Source: JACRDV01 sp024860865 [NCBI: Methanobacteriota archaeon] (lineage in GTDB: Archaea > JACRDV01). From it: 23,120 bases of DNA. Below the pieces are notes generated by a model. It was not told where the DNA came from. It did not search any database and saw only the letters and a program-made list of their open reading frames with translations. Position numbers and translations under genes: made by a program. Where the stretch lies: positions 1 through 23,120 of the forward strand of contig JACRDV010000015.1 of assembly GCA_024860865.1 (NCBI GenBank), given 5' to 3'. Below, one piece after another: positions 6,624 through 15,220 of this stretch (the stretch's first letter is position 1; each line of letters starts with the position of its first letter).

Positions 6624-8140
6624 GTCAATCCCATAACCTTATGGATTGTTTTTAGGTTTATATTAGTGAGTATAAGATTTGCAATCCTTTCAAAATTTTT
6701 TTCTCTGGTATTTGCAAAATGATCTCGTTGAACTAAAGGTAAATTTTTTCTAGCCCTAAGATAATTAAGAAATGCTTGACGAAAAACGAGATTATTGAAA
6801 ATTCCATGGACATAAGTTCCAAATATTAACCCACTTTGATCGATTGCCCCATCAAAATTTGAATTAAAATTATTACCAGTACCAGCGATTACTTTTGCAA
6901 AAGGTTTTACGGTTTTCCCAAGCGAGGTAACTCCGGCGTGAATTTCATAGCCTTCGATAGTTTGACCTTTAATTGAGTTTAAAATTGGGCTATTTCCAGT
7001 TATTTTAACTTTAATTCGGCTCACAATTTTTTTAGCTTGAAACCCTTCAAAGGAAGTTTTTATATTCAAAAGACCTAAACCATTAGCTGATTTTACTTTT
7101 TTCGATTCAATACCAAAGTTATCAATTATTTTTTTACCTAAAATTTGATAGCCACCACAAATTCCAAAAATTGGGATTTTTTCTTTTGCATTTTTAATAA
7201 TTTTCTCTGCTAAACCAATTTTCTGTAAATATAGCGAATCTTCAATTGAATTTTTCGAGCCAGGTATAATTATTGCGTCTGCATGGTCTAAATTTTCAGA
7301 AATTTCAACTGATGTGTCAGGCTCATAGTTTAAAGGTTCAATATCAGTAAAATTTGCAATGCATTTCAGTTTTGCTACTGCAATATGAATCCTTTTTCTT
7401 CTAACAGGTTTCCTTTCTAATGCAACAGAATCTTCTTCAGGCAATTTCAATTTAGGATCATATTGCAGTACTCCAATTACAGGAATTTTTGTAATTTTCT
7501 CAAGCTTTTTTAAACCCGGTTGGAGAAGTTTTAAGTCACCGCGAAATTTATTGATTATAATGCCTTTAATGCGTTCTTTATCTTTTTTTGAAAGTAATTG
7601 AAGTGTCCCAACTATGCTTGCAAATACTCCGCCGCGATCAATATCAGCAACCAAAATTACTGGAGTATTTGTTAATTCAGCAATTTTCATGTTTGAAAAA
7701 TCATTGATATTTATTTCAGCAGGATTTCCTGCTCCTTCAATAATAATAATCTCAAATTTTTTAGAAAGATAATCAAATGAAGATTTAATAACTTTTATAG
7801 CTTGATCTGAAAATTTTTGGTAATATTGTTTTGCTGAAAAATCTCTAAGGACTTTTCCTTTTACAATTACTTGAGAAACTTGATCGCCTTTTGGTTTTAA
7901 TAAAATTGGATTCATTTCAACAATTGGCTCGATTCCAGCAGCTTGTGCTTGTGAGGCTTGAGCATAAGCAATTTCGCCACCATCTTTTGTTACAAATGAA
8001 TTCAATGACATATTCTGCGCTTTAAATGGAGCCACCGAATACCCAATATTAGCAAATATCCTGCAAAGCCCAGCTACGATTGTAGTTTTACCTGCAAAAG
8101 ACGCTGTTCCCTGAATCATTAACGTCTTTGTTTTAGTCAT
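6620..8140 (-). CDS. cbiP: Cobyric acid synthase CbiP/CobQ
   Basis: A 506-residue glutamine amidotransferase that amidates the b, d, e and g side chains of adenosylcobyrinic a,c-diamide to give cobyric acid. N-terminal dethiobiotin-synthetase-like domain: P-loop GTASFAGKTT (residues 11-20), APFKAQNMSLNSFVT, EIAYAQASQAQAAG, IIIEGAGNPAEIN and LVADIDRGGVFAS. C-terminal class I amidotransferase domain: FGICGGYQILG with nucleophile Cys328, GYEIHAGVT and GTYVHGIF with His445. All key residues are present, so it looks functional. That is notable because cbiA, which would make its substrate, is broken at the end of the same operon. It is the first gene of the operon. No Shine-Dalgarno precedes the ATG, so it may be leaderless. 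Confidence 0.96.
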   Translation of the reverse strand: MTKTKTLMIQGTASFAGKTTIVAGLCRIFANIGYSVAPFKAQNMSLNSFVTKDGGEIAYAQASQAQAAGIEPIVEMNPILLKPKGDQVSQVIVKGKVLRDFSAKQYYQKFSDQAIKVIKSSFDYLSKKFEIIIIEGAGNPAEININDFSNMKIAELTNTPVILVADIDRGGVFASIVGTLQLLSKKDKERIKGIIINKFRGDLKLLQPGLKKLEKITKIPVIGVLQYDPKLKLPEEDSVALERKPVRRKRIHIAVAKLKCIANFTDIEPLNYEPDTSVEISENLDHADAIIIPGSKNSIEDSLYLQKIGLAEKIIKNAKEKIPIFGICGGYQILGKKIIDNFGIESKKVKSANGLGLLNIKTSFEGFQAKKIVSRIKVKITGNSPILNSIKGQTIEGYEIHAGVTSLGKTVKPFAKVIAGTGNNFNSNFDGAIDQSGLIFGTYVHGIFNNLVFRQAFLNYLRARKNLPLVQRDHFANTREKNFERIANLILTNINLKTIHKVMGLT

Positions 8141-8201
8141 ACATTAGTAAGAGATATATACTAACAAATAAATTTTTCTGGATAGTCTATCCAGAGAAAT
8201 T
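8141..8201. promoter_or_regulatory. Divergent promoter of the cbiP and btuF operons
   Basis: Only 61 bases separate the two start codons. For btuF (plus), GATATATAC at about 8153-8161 is a good TATA-like element and would place the transcript start near 8185, inside the operator. For cbiP (minus), the A/T stretch at about 8166-8175 could act as TATA box and start a nearly leaderless transcript near 8145. One protein bound at 8177-8195 could therefore control both directions. Confidence 0.55.
8177..8195. promoter_or_regulatory. Palindromic operator, copy 2 (cbiP / btuF)
   Basis: TCTGGATAGTCTATCCAGA has the same 8-base arms as the copy upstream of cobT and differs only at one base of the 3-base centre. 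Around the core, AATTT (left) and AAATT (right) extend the symmetry after one mismatched pair. It ends seven bases before the TTG of btuF and overlaps the expected btuF transcript start, which suits repression. Confidence 0.75.
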
Positions 8202-9155
8202 TTGAAAGGGATTATTATAAAAAATTGGCAAAAAATCGTGACAGTTACAATAATTTTAATTTTTATTTTAGGAGCTTGGATTGCTTACAGAGAGCAGATA
8301 AAGCCAAAGACCGAAGCAGAATTTCCATTATTAGTTAAAGATGATTTAGGAAGAAGTGTTAAAATATCAAAGCAACCTGAGAGAGTAATTTCTTTAGCAC
8401 CTAGTAACACAGAAATTCTTTTTGCTCTTGAACTGGGAGACAAAATTATAGCGGTAACTAAGTTTTGTGATTATCCACTTAACGCCACTAAAAAAGAAAA
8501 AATCGGCGGTTTTTCTGATATTAATATGGAGAAAGTTGTAGCTTTAAAACCAGATTTAGTTTTAGCAACTGGAGGCGTGCAAGAGCAGATAGTTAAAGAG
8601 TTGGAAAGACTTAACATAACTGTGATAGCTCTCGATGCGAAGAATATTACTGAAATACTCGCGAATATCGAATTAGTTGGAAAAGTTACTGGCCAAGAAA
8701 AAAGTGCTCAAGAATTAACAACAAACATGAAACAAAGAATTAAAAAAATAACTGGAAAGACAAAAGACCTAACAAAAGCTCAAAAATTAAAAATTTACTA
8801 TGAGGTATGGCATGATCCCTTAATGACAGCAGGTCCAGAAACATTTATTCACAATATAATCGAGTTAGCTGGTGGAGTTAATATTTTTGCAGATGCTAAA
8901 ATAAAATACCCGAGGATTGATCCAGAAACAATCCTTGCGCGCAATCCTGAAATAATTATAACTAGTCTCGGTGCTATGGGAGGGGCAACAGCAGAACAAA
9001 TCAAAACACGGCCTGGATGGAATAAAATAGATGCTGTAAAAAACAACAGGGTGTATGAAATCGATGAAAATATTCTCCGGCGACCCGGCCCGAGAATTAT
9101 AGATGGTTTAGAAGCAATGGCTAAGATTATACATCCTGAGCTGTTTAGCAGATGA
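8202..9155 (+). CDS. btuF: Corrinoid ABC transporter substrate-binding protein
   Basis: A 317-residue protein with an N-terminal membrane anchor (about residues 10-28, no lipobox cysteine), then a helical-backbone metal/corrinoid receptor (BtuF/FepB fold). Seen: DDLGRSVKISKQPERVISLAPSNTEILFAL at the start of the fold, TKFCDYP, KIGGFSDINMEKVVALKPDLVLA, and a C-terminal lobe with MTAGPETFIHNIIELAGGVNIF. It would bind corrinoids outside the cell and deliver them to BtuC. The family also serves iron-siderophores and heme; the shared operator with cobT and the divergent cbiP operon favour corrinoid. The TTG at 8202 is only seven bases after the operator, so the transcript must be very short-leadered or begin with the start codon. 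Confidence 0.87.
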   Translation: MKGIIIKNWQKIVTVTIILIFILGAWIAYREQIKPKTEAEFPLLVKDDLGRSVKISKQPERVISLAPSNTEILFALELGDKIIAVTKFCDYPLNATKKEKIGGFSDINMEKVVALKPDLVLATGGVQEQIVKELERLNITVIALDAKNITEILANIELVGKVTGQEKSAQELTTNMKQRIKKITGKTKDLTKAQKLKIYYEVWHDPLMTAGPETFIHNIIELAGGVNIFADAKIKYPRIDPETILARNPEIIITSLGAMGGATAEQIKTRPGWNKIDAVKNNRVYEIDENILRRPGPRIIDGLEAMAKIIHPELFSR

Positions 9156-9161
9156 TTAAAC

Positions 9162-10208
9162 GTGCATAATTATTTAAAACGAATTTTCCATTGGAAATTA
9201 ATTATTATTAGTTTAACTGTGATTTTGGCATTGACGATCATTCTTTCAGCTGCATTAGGTCCAGCCAATATACCTCCTTCAGTTATTCTGAAAATATTGG
9301 CCAGCAAAATCTCATTATTAAATAATCCTGCAAATTCTTTAGGCATTGAAGAGACAATAGTTTTTGAAATTAGACTGCCGCGCATAATTTTAGCAATGTT
9401 AGTAGGAGCAGCCCTTTCAGTTGCAGGGGTTACATTTCAAGGTTTATTTAAAAACCCAATGGCAGATCCTTATGTAATTGGGGTTTCTTCTGGAGCAGCT
9501 CTAGGAGCCACTTTAGCCGTGGTTCTAGGACTTGAGCTAGAGTTCTTTGGGTTGAGTTCTATTCCATTGATGGCGTTTATTGGCGCTCTTACGGCTACTT
9601 TCATGGTTTACAATATCGCAAAAGTAGGGCATACATTACCAGTGTCAACGTTGTTATTATCTGGTATAGCTGTAGGTTCTTTTCTATCCGCGATCACTAT
9701 GCTCATAATGATGATGGCTGGCGAGAGATTACACCAAATTGTCTTCTGGCTAATGGGAGGCCTGTCAGCGCGTAACTGGAGCCATGTGAAAATGGTATTA
9801 CCTTTCATTTTTCTTGGCACAGCAATTATTTACTTCTTCGCTCGAGATCTAAACATAATGTTACTGGGTGAGGAATCTGCACAGCATTTAGGTATAGAAG
9901 TTAAGAAACTCACCAAGATAATGCTAGTCTTTGCTTCTTTGATAGCAGCTGCAGCTGTATCTGTTAGTGGATTAATTGGATTCATTGGTTTAGTAGTTCC
10001 GCATATAATGAGAATTTTGGTTGGGCCGGATCACCGCATTCTTCTTCCATCTTCCGCTATTGCTGGAAGTATAATTTTAATCACATCTGATACTGTAGCC
10101 CGCACAGCGATTTCTTCAACTGAAATACCAGTAGGTATTATTACGGCATTTTTTGGCGCGCCATTTTTTATCTATCTTTTGCGCAAGAGAAAAAGTTCTA
10201 TCTCTTAG
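9162..10208 (+). CDS. btuC: Corrinoid ABC transporter permease
   Basis: A 348-residue FecCD-type permease with about nine or ten hydrophobic helices. Family signatures: FEIRLPRIILAMLVGAALSVAG, LFKNPMADPYVIGVSSGAALG, and near the end VSGLIGFIGLVVPHIMRILVGPDHRILLPSSAIAG with EIPVGIITAFFGAPFFIYLL. It would form the membrane channel with BtuF outside and BtuD inside. The GTG start at 9162 lies six bases after the btuF stop; no clear Shine-Dalgarno is present, so coupling to btuF translation is likely. Siderophore or heme permeases look very similar; the corrinoid role is inferred from neighbours. Confidence 0.9.
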   Translation: MHNYLKRIFHWKLIIISLTVILALTIILSAALGPANIPPSVILKILASKISLLNNPANSLGIEETIVFEIRLPRIILAMLVGAALSVAGVTFQGLFKNPMADPYVIGVSSGAALGATLAVVLGLELEFFGLSSIPLMAFIGALTATFMVYNIAKVGHTLPVSTLLLSGIAVGSFLSAITMLIMMMAGERLHQIVFWLMGGLSARNWSHVKMVLPFIFLGTAIIYFFARDLNIMLLGEESAQHLGIEVKKLTKIMLVFASLIAAAAVSVSGLIGFIGLVVPHIMRILVGPDHRILLPSSAIAGSIILITSDTVARTAISSTEIPVGIITAFFGAPFFIYLLRKRKSSIS

Positions 10209-10217
10209 GGGAAAAAT

Positions 10218-11489
10218 ATGGTTATGCTTAGCATAAACGGCATTGATTGTTATTATGGAAGCGCAAAAGTTTTGGAGAATATTAAATTCTCAATTAAGAG
10301 CGGCGACTTCCTTGGGGTACTAGGACCAAATGGCTCAGGTAAAACAACTTTACTTAGAAGCATTAGCAGAACATTGAAGCCTCGCGTTGGTACAATTCTC
10401 TTAAATGAAAAGGATGTTTATACTTTAAAAAGCATAGAAGTTGCTAAAAGTTTAGCTGTAGTTCCTCAAGAAACCGCAGTAGCTTTTGCTTTCACAGCGC
10501 TGGATATTGTTCTAATGGGTCGAAATCCTCACTTAAATAGGTTCGAAATGGAAAATCATAAAGATTTAGCCATTGCCAAAGAAGCAATGGAATTAACTAA
10601 TACTTGGAATTTAGCTGATAAACTTATCACAGAACTGAGCAGCGGTGAGAGACAAAGAGTTGTAATCGCTCGCGCTTTAGCTCAAGAGCCCAAAGTTCTG
10701 CTTCTAGATGAACCTACTTCTCACCTAGATATTAGCCATCAAATAGAGATATTAGACTTAATTGAAAAACTCAACAAGGAAAAAGGATTAGTTATTATCG
10801 CTGTTTTCCATGACCTGAATTTAGCTGCCCGCTATTGTAATTTAGTCCTGCTCCTCAAAAAAGGAAAAATAATTTCGCTGGGACCACCTGATGCAGTTTT
10901 AACAGCTGAGAATATCAAGAGAGTATATCATGTTGATGCGTTGGTAAAAAGGCATCCCGTTACTAATTCTATCTACGTAACTCCGCTCCCCCTAATAAAG
11001 TCTAGAATATCAAGTAATAAAGTTACAGTTCATTTAATATGCGGAGCAGGCACAGGCGCTCCTATAATGAGTTCTCTTATTAACATAGGATATAATGTAA
11101 CAGCAGGTGTTCTTAATGTACTTGATACTGATTACGAGATAGCTCACTCTTTGAGTATCTCCGTAGTTAGTGAAGCTCCTTTTTCTCCAATAACTGAAGA
11201 ATCTCATCAAGCGAATTTAAAGTTGATTAATCAAGCAAAGGTAGTGATAGTAGCTAACACACCATTTGGTTATGGCAATCTGAGGAATCTTGAAGCGGCT
11301 GAAATTGCTTTAGGCAAGAAAATTCCGGTATTACTTATTGAAGAAACACCGATTGCCCAGAGAGATTTTGCCAAGGGAGAGGCCCAGAAACTTTTTGCTA
11401 GATTAAAGGGTAAAGGTGCAATAAGCGTTCAAAGTTACGATGAAGTTTTATCTTTTATTGAGACCAACATAGAAGCTAATTTCGAATAA
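10218..11489 (+). CDS. btuD: Corrinoid ABC transporter ATPase with an extra C-terminal Rossmann-like domain
   Basis: Residues 1-255 form a typical ABC ATPase: Walker A GPNGSGKTT (36-44), Q-loop Gln84, signature LSSGE (140-144), Walker B VLLLDEPTS (Asp164-Glu165) and switch His198. Family members usually stop near residue 260. Here about 155 more residues follow, beginning at KVTVHLICGAGTGAPIMSSL and running through VLDTDYEIAHSL, VIVANTPFGYGNLRNLEAA and KIPVLLIEE. This alternating beta-alpha pattern with an early Gly-rich turn looks like a Rossmann-like domain of unknown role. I recall similar tails on BtuD-type ATPases of other archaea, so it is probably a conserved archaeal form. AGGGG lies six bases before the ATG at 10218. 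Confidence 0.92.
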   Translation: MVMLSINGIDCYYGSAKVLENIKFSIKSGDFLGVLGPNGSGKTTLLRSISRTLKPRVGTILLNEKDVYTLKSIEVAKSLAVVPQETAVAFAFTALDIVLMGRNPHLNRFEMENHKDLAIAKEAMELTNTWNLADKLITELSSGERQRVVIARALAQEPKVLLLDEPTSHLDISHQIEILDLIEKLNKEKGLVIIAVFHDLNLAARYCNLVLLLKKGKIISLGPPDAVLTAENIKRVYHVDALVKRHPVTNSIYVTPLPLIKSRISSNKVTVHLICGAGTGAPIMSSLINIGYNVTAGVLNVLDTDYEIAHSLSISVVSEAPFSPITEESHQANLKLINQAKVVIVANTPFGYGNLRNLEAAEIALGKKIPVLLIEETPIAQRDFAKGEAQKLFARLKGKGAISVQSYDEVLSFIETNIEANFE

Positions 11490-11519
11490 AAGGTGTCATG
11501 TTCAAGGAGAAATATAGAT

Positions 11520-12572
11520 TTGTTACCTCAAAATAATGAGAAATTGCAAGTACATGGTCTTGTTCGAGTATTCTCGAAAGAGGAAATTCAGGTTGCACGG
11601 GCCCAAGGGCAACTATTGAGTTTTGATATAGAGCTAACAAGGAGTTGCAATTTACAATGTATTTATTGCTATGCAGATGGCGGTCAACCCCTTCCGAATG
11701 AGTTAACGGTAAACGAAATACGCAAAGTGATTGATGAAGCGAAAGAACTTGGGGCAAAAACAGTTAATTTTACTGGCGGTGAGCCATTATTACATAAAGA
11801 TTTTTTCTCTATCGCAAAGTATGCTTATGATGCAGGACTTCAGATTTTAGTATATACCAATGGGACTTTAATAACTAGAGAAGTTGCAGAAAAAATATTA
11901 AGCCTTAAAATTTTTCCATGTGTAAAACTTGATACCACTTCCCCATTTACTCAAGACTTTCTTGCCGGGATCAATGGGGCTTTCAATAGGATAATGGAGG
12001 GTATTAACAACTTAATGAAAGTTGGATATGGAACGAAATACCAGCTTAACATCAACACCGTTATTTGCAAACAAAACATAGAACATCTCCCAGAATTGTG
12101 GGTATGGGCAAGAAAACGTGGTATTCAACCATCATTATTGAGACTTGGTCCAAAGGGGCGGGCAATAGGAAAAGATCTTGCCGTGAAAACCTTGAATTTA
12201 AAAGAATTATTCGAAAAAATATCAGAGATTGACAAACAATTTGGAGAAAACTGGGAACCTGTAACACCATTTTGCGGACGAGGTTGTCATAAGCAATATA
12301 TAAGTTGTTTTATCACTTCCCAAGGATTTGTGCAACCTTGTACTGGTGTTGATATTCATGCTGGAAACATAAGAGAAGAGGGTCTTAGGAAAATATTGTC
12401 ATCATCCGAAGTTTTCAAAATAACAAGAAATATAGATAAACATCTTAAAGGAGCTTGTGGCGTCTGTAAATACCTTGGTATTTGCTATGGCTGCCGAGGA
12501 TTAGCGTATTACTTAAGCGGTGATTATAGAGAAGCGGATCCATTGTGCTGGCATAACCCTCTAGCACTATGA
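11520..12572 (+). CDS. Radical SAM/SPASM-type protein in the corrinoid transport operon
   Basis: A 350-residue radical SAM enzyme. Seen (numbered from TTG 11520): the cluster motif CNLQCIYC (Cys43, 47, 50), GGEP at 86-89, and a long C-terminal Cys set at 252, 256, 263, 274, 313, 316, 322, 325 and 343, ending ICYGCRGLAYYLSGDYREADPLCW. This end is typical of SPASM/twitch domains carrying extra Fe-S clusters, as in NirJ/AhbC/AhbD-type heme enzymes and peptide-modifying enzymes. I chose TTG 11520 because AAGGAG lies ten bases before it; a GTG at 11493 just after the btuD stop is in the same frame and would add nine residues. It is the last gene of the btu operon. The substrate is unknown; corrinoid or tetrapyrrole chemistry is inferred from position only. 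Confidence 0.85.
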   Translation: MLPQNNEKLQVHGLVRVFSKEEIQVARAQGQLLSFDIELTRSCNLQCIYCYADGGQPLPNELTVNEIRKVIDEAKELGAKTVNFTGGEPLLHKDFFSIAKYAYDAGLQILVYTNGTLITREVAEKILSLKIFPCVKLDTTSPFTQDFLAGINGAFNRIMEGINNLMKVGYGTKYQLNINTVICKQNIEHLPELWVWARKRGIQPSLLRLGPKGRAIGKDLAVKTLNLKELFEKISEIDKQFGENWEPVTPFCGRGCHKQYISCFITSQGFVQPCTGVDIHAGNIREEGLRKILSSSEVFKITRNIDKHLKGACGVCKYLGICYGCRGLAYYLSGDYREADPLCWHNPLAL

Positions 12573-12650
12573 TTTTTAGCTTAAAAATTAACTTATAATC
12601 GTAATTTAATCTTCTAATTAAAAATGAAATTTCGTGGCAAAGATAATTCG

Positions 12651-12669
12651 TTTTTTAGCATATTTTTTT
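12651..12669 (+). terminator. T-tracts after the btu operon
   Basis: Two T-runs (12651-12656 and 12663-12669) lie about 80-95 bases after the radical SAM stop and before the S-layer-like gene. They are plausible archaeal T-tract ends for the btuFCD-radical SAM transcript. No hairpin was seen. Confidence 0.35.
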
Positions 12670-12727
12670 GTAAGAAAATTTTAAAGGTGTGAAAAACGAT
12701 GTAGTATTGGTTATTTTGGGTCGAAAA

Positions 12728-13330
12728 ATGCAATTTCTTAAGGGAATAATCACCTTTACAATTTGTATATTAACTCTTTGCATTATGCTGTCAGCTATTG
12801 TAGTTTCAGTGACTTATACAGGAAACTATCTAAAATTCAACTTTGTTAATAAAACCACTGGTACACCTGTAAGTATAATAGTAGTTGGAGAAAAAGCCCC
12901 AGGTGGAGCAAGCGATACCATAGCTGCTGCTGATATAGCGGCTCAAATTGGAAATCTCGCTTATATAGTAAAAACAGAAACTTATCCCACAACTGCTGAA
13001 ATCAAAGACCTTGTAAAAGCAACAGCGGTTACAATAACAACTATAACCTGCTATAACATATCAAAGTCGATTGCTATATTAGATAGCGAAGTAACCGGAA
13101 CTATAAAAGCAACTTATAATATGATCTTAGTTGGAGGACCAGAAGCAAACGAAATGGTGAAGGACTTAGTTGGCAAAAAGGTTTCCAAGGTTACATGGAC
13201 TGAAGCAGTGGACGGGGCGGTTGAGTATATAGCTGACCCATATGGAACTGGAAAAGATGTTTTAATAGTAGCAGGAGCAACGAGAGAAGGAACTCGCAAA
13301 GCTGCAGCTGATTTGGTTATAAGATTTTAA
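12728..13330 (+). CDS. S-layer-like membrane-anchored surface protein
   Basis: From the ATG at 12728 the product is 200 residues. It begins with a short charged end and a long hydrophobic helix (about residues 5-30) that would anchor or export it. The outer part has KAPGGASDTIAAADIAAQIGNLAY, ATYNMILVGGPEANEMVKDLVGKKV and DVLIVAGATREGTRKAAADLV. These resemble the repeated domain of methanogen-type S-layer proteins, where phrases such as 'ILVGGPxxN' and 'VLVVAGxDRxxTRxAA' recur. With only one such domain it is too short to be a main S-layer protein and may be an accessory surface protein. A GTG at 12689 would add 13 residues before the signal helix and is less likely. GGGT lies shortly before the ATG. 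Confidence 0.72.
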   Translation: MQFLKGIITFTICILTLCIMLSAIVVSVTYTGNYLKFNFVNKTTGTPVSIIVVGEKAPGGASDTIAAADIAAQIGNLAYIVKTETYPTTAEIKDLVKATAVTITTITCYNISKSIAILDSEVTGTIKATYNMILVGGPEANEMVKDLVGKKVSKVTWTEAVDGAVEYIADPYGTGKDVLIVAGATREGTRKAAADLVIRF

Positions 13331-13358
13331 ATGTTTATTCTGTTTTTGAGGCTTTTAA

Positions 13359-13982
13359 GTGGTTACTCTTTCTGAAGGCGAATTCTTAGTAAAACTTGCG
13401 CGCAAAACAATCGAAGAATACTTTGTAACACATAAAATACCAAAGCCACCTAAAGATGCGCCCAAAAACTTATTTGAAGAAGCAGGAGTTTTTGTAACAC
13501 TAGAAACATTCCCTGAGAAACACTTAAGAGGATGCATAGGTTACCCGGAACCTATAAAACCGTTAGTTGAAGCCGCGATGGACTCAGCAATTAATGCTGC
13601 GTTTCAAGATCCTCGATTTCCCGCGCTTGAAAAGGAAGAATTAAACAGAATTGTAGTAGAAGTGAATATACTAACTCCACCTGAGTTAATTAGAGTCTCA
13701 AATCCCAAAGAATATCCAAAACAAATTGAAGTCGGAAAACATGGATTAATTGTTGAACATGGGTTCTATAGAGGATTGTTGCTTCCAATTGTAGCAGTTG
13801 AATATAAGTGGAGTTGTGTGGAATTTTTAACCGAAACTTGTCATAAAGCTGGATTAACTTCAGATATGTGGCTTGATCCGCATACAAAAATCTATAGATT
13901 TGAAAGCCAAGTTTTTGCTGAGGAATCTCCTAAAGGAAAAATTAGAGAAATCGATCTTAAGGAACTTATTGCTCGTAAATAA
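13359..13982 (+). CDS. AMMECR1 domain protein
   Basis: A 207-residue protein of the AMMECR1 family (TIGR00296), conserved in archaea and eukaryotes and of unclear biochemical role; it is sometimes found with radical SAM (AmmeMemoRadiSam) and dioxygenase-like partners. Seen: the signature LRGCIGYPEP, AAFQDPRFPAL, VEVNILTPPELI, GKHGLIVEHGFYRGLLLPIVAVEY and CHKAGL. The length is normal. The GTG start at 13359 has GAGG seven bases before it. It follows the S-layer-like gene by 28 bases and precedes the DUF155-like gene by 32 bases, so the three may share a transcript. The radical SAM gene about 0.8 kb upstream is not of the AmmeMemoRadiSam type as far as I can see. Confidence 0.93.
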   Translation: MVTLSEGEFLVKLARKTIEEYFVTHKIPKPPKDAPKNLFEEAGVFVTLETFPEKHLRGCIGYPEPIKPLVEAAMDSAINAAFQDPRFPALEKEELNRIVVEVNILTPPELIRVSNPKEYPKQIEVGKHGLIVEHGFYRGLLLPIVAVEYKWSCVEFLTETCHKAGLTSDMWLDPHTKIYRFESQVFAEESPKGKIREIDLKELIARK

Positions 13983-14014
13983 TAATTAAAGACAAAGTTA
14001 TTGGGGCCAATTAT

Positions 14015-15220
14015 TTGACACAAAATATACCTGAAAGAGAAAACTTACCAACTGTAGCTTCTGGAAAAATACTATATCATTATTCGTATGATATTGGTGG
14101 GGAGCTCAATACTGAAGGCCTTACAGAAATACTTTCAGATATTGGAAAAGTTAAAACTATTTCAAAGAGGTTTGCATCTACTTTTTCACCTAGGTTTTTT
14201 GAATTAGGATTTGAGCCAATAGAAGTAAAATTGGGCGATATTTCAGTAAATTACAGAGGTTCATTGCTAAAGCTCGGCATTTTTTGTGAAGTAGCCGCAA
14301 TTGGCGTATTATGTATAAGATTAGAATTACCTATTGAAAATGTCAAATTAGAGGATTTAATAAATCTCGGCGATTTAGTTGAAGATAAAATTTTATTTAA
14401 TGGTAAATCGACTTTTATCAAAGATATAGCTAAAGATTTTAAAGATAAGATTTTTGAAAAACTCTCAAAAAACATAACATTTTATTATAAACCCCCTGAA
14501 GAGCCTGATACATATATTTTCTTTGTTGTAAACAATATTGTCCCAGAAATATTACCTCTTGATTTCTTTAAAAATGAACCTAAACTTGTGACAGCAATAA
14601 TAAGAGGAGAAAAAAATTACAAAGATCTCAGCCCAGAAGAAGTTGCTGAGGCAACTAAATTATGGATTAGCTATTCTCAATCCGATTTGGCAGTAATAGA
14701 TTGGTATTCAACTCTAGTATCTTCAAATGATGGTGAACTTAATGAGGATATTGTGCGAGTTGTTGAGCTTGCAAGAATGCAGTTGTTAGAATTAATGACG
14801 TATGACAGAATACTTGATAAAATGATAGACGATACATATCTTGCAATTAGACCTTATTTGAGCCCAAAATCCCTTACAGCGCTTTCTTGGCTTGGAGGGG
14901 AATCCAAAAAATTATCTTCAACTCTTTATACTTTAACTGAAATGAGAATGGATATTACCGGCCTTGTTGAAGATGTTTTAAATGCAACAAAAGTTACTGG
15001 GGATTGGTATTTAGCAAAGGTATACAGATTTGCTTCTGAGAGATTTAGGCTAAAAGACTGGCACGATAGCGTGGGAAGAAAACTAAGAGAGCTAGAAGAA
15101 GTCTATACCATTGCAACCGATAGAGCAATGGGATACAGGCAATCGATGTTTGAGTTTTTGATTGTGCTACTTATTGCTCTTGAAATAATTATAATGCTTG
15201 TAACATTAACTAAAGGATAA
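14015..15220 (+). CDS. DUF155/RMD1-like protein with C-terminal membrane anchor
   Basis: A 401-residue protein, soluble except for one C-terminal helix (about residues 377-397, FLIVLLIALEIIIMLVTL). The layout and the last third fit the DUF155 family (yeast Rmd1, bacterial YagE): a helical stretch with WHDSVGRKLRELEEVYTIATDRA, then a membrane segment containing the family's ALEI. Rmd1 relatives are mitochondrial or meiotic proteins; the archaeal role is unknown. The N-terminal half is mixed alpha/beta. The TTG start at 14015 has GGGG ten bases before it. A T-run at 15273-15280 may end the transcript. Confidence 0.7.
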   Translation: MTQNIPERENLPTVASGKILYHYSYDIGGELNTEGLTEILSDIGKVKTISKRFASTFSPRFFELGFEPIEVKLGDISVNYRGSLLKLGIFCEVAAIGVLCIRLELPIENVKLEDLINLGDLVEDKILFNGKSTFIKDIAKDFKDKIFEKLSKNITFYYKPPEEPDTYIFFVVNNIVPEILPLDFFKNEPKLVTAIIRGEKNYKDLSPEEVAEATKLWISYSQSDLAVIDWYSTLVSSNDGELNEDIVRVVELARMQLLELMTYDRILDKMIDDTYLAIRPYLSPKSLTALSWLGGESKKLSSTLYTLTEMRMDITGLVEDVLNATKVTGDWYLAKVYRFASERFRLKDWHDSVGRKLRELEEVYTIATDRAMGYRQSMFEFLIVLLIALEIIIMLVTLTKG

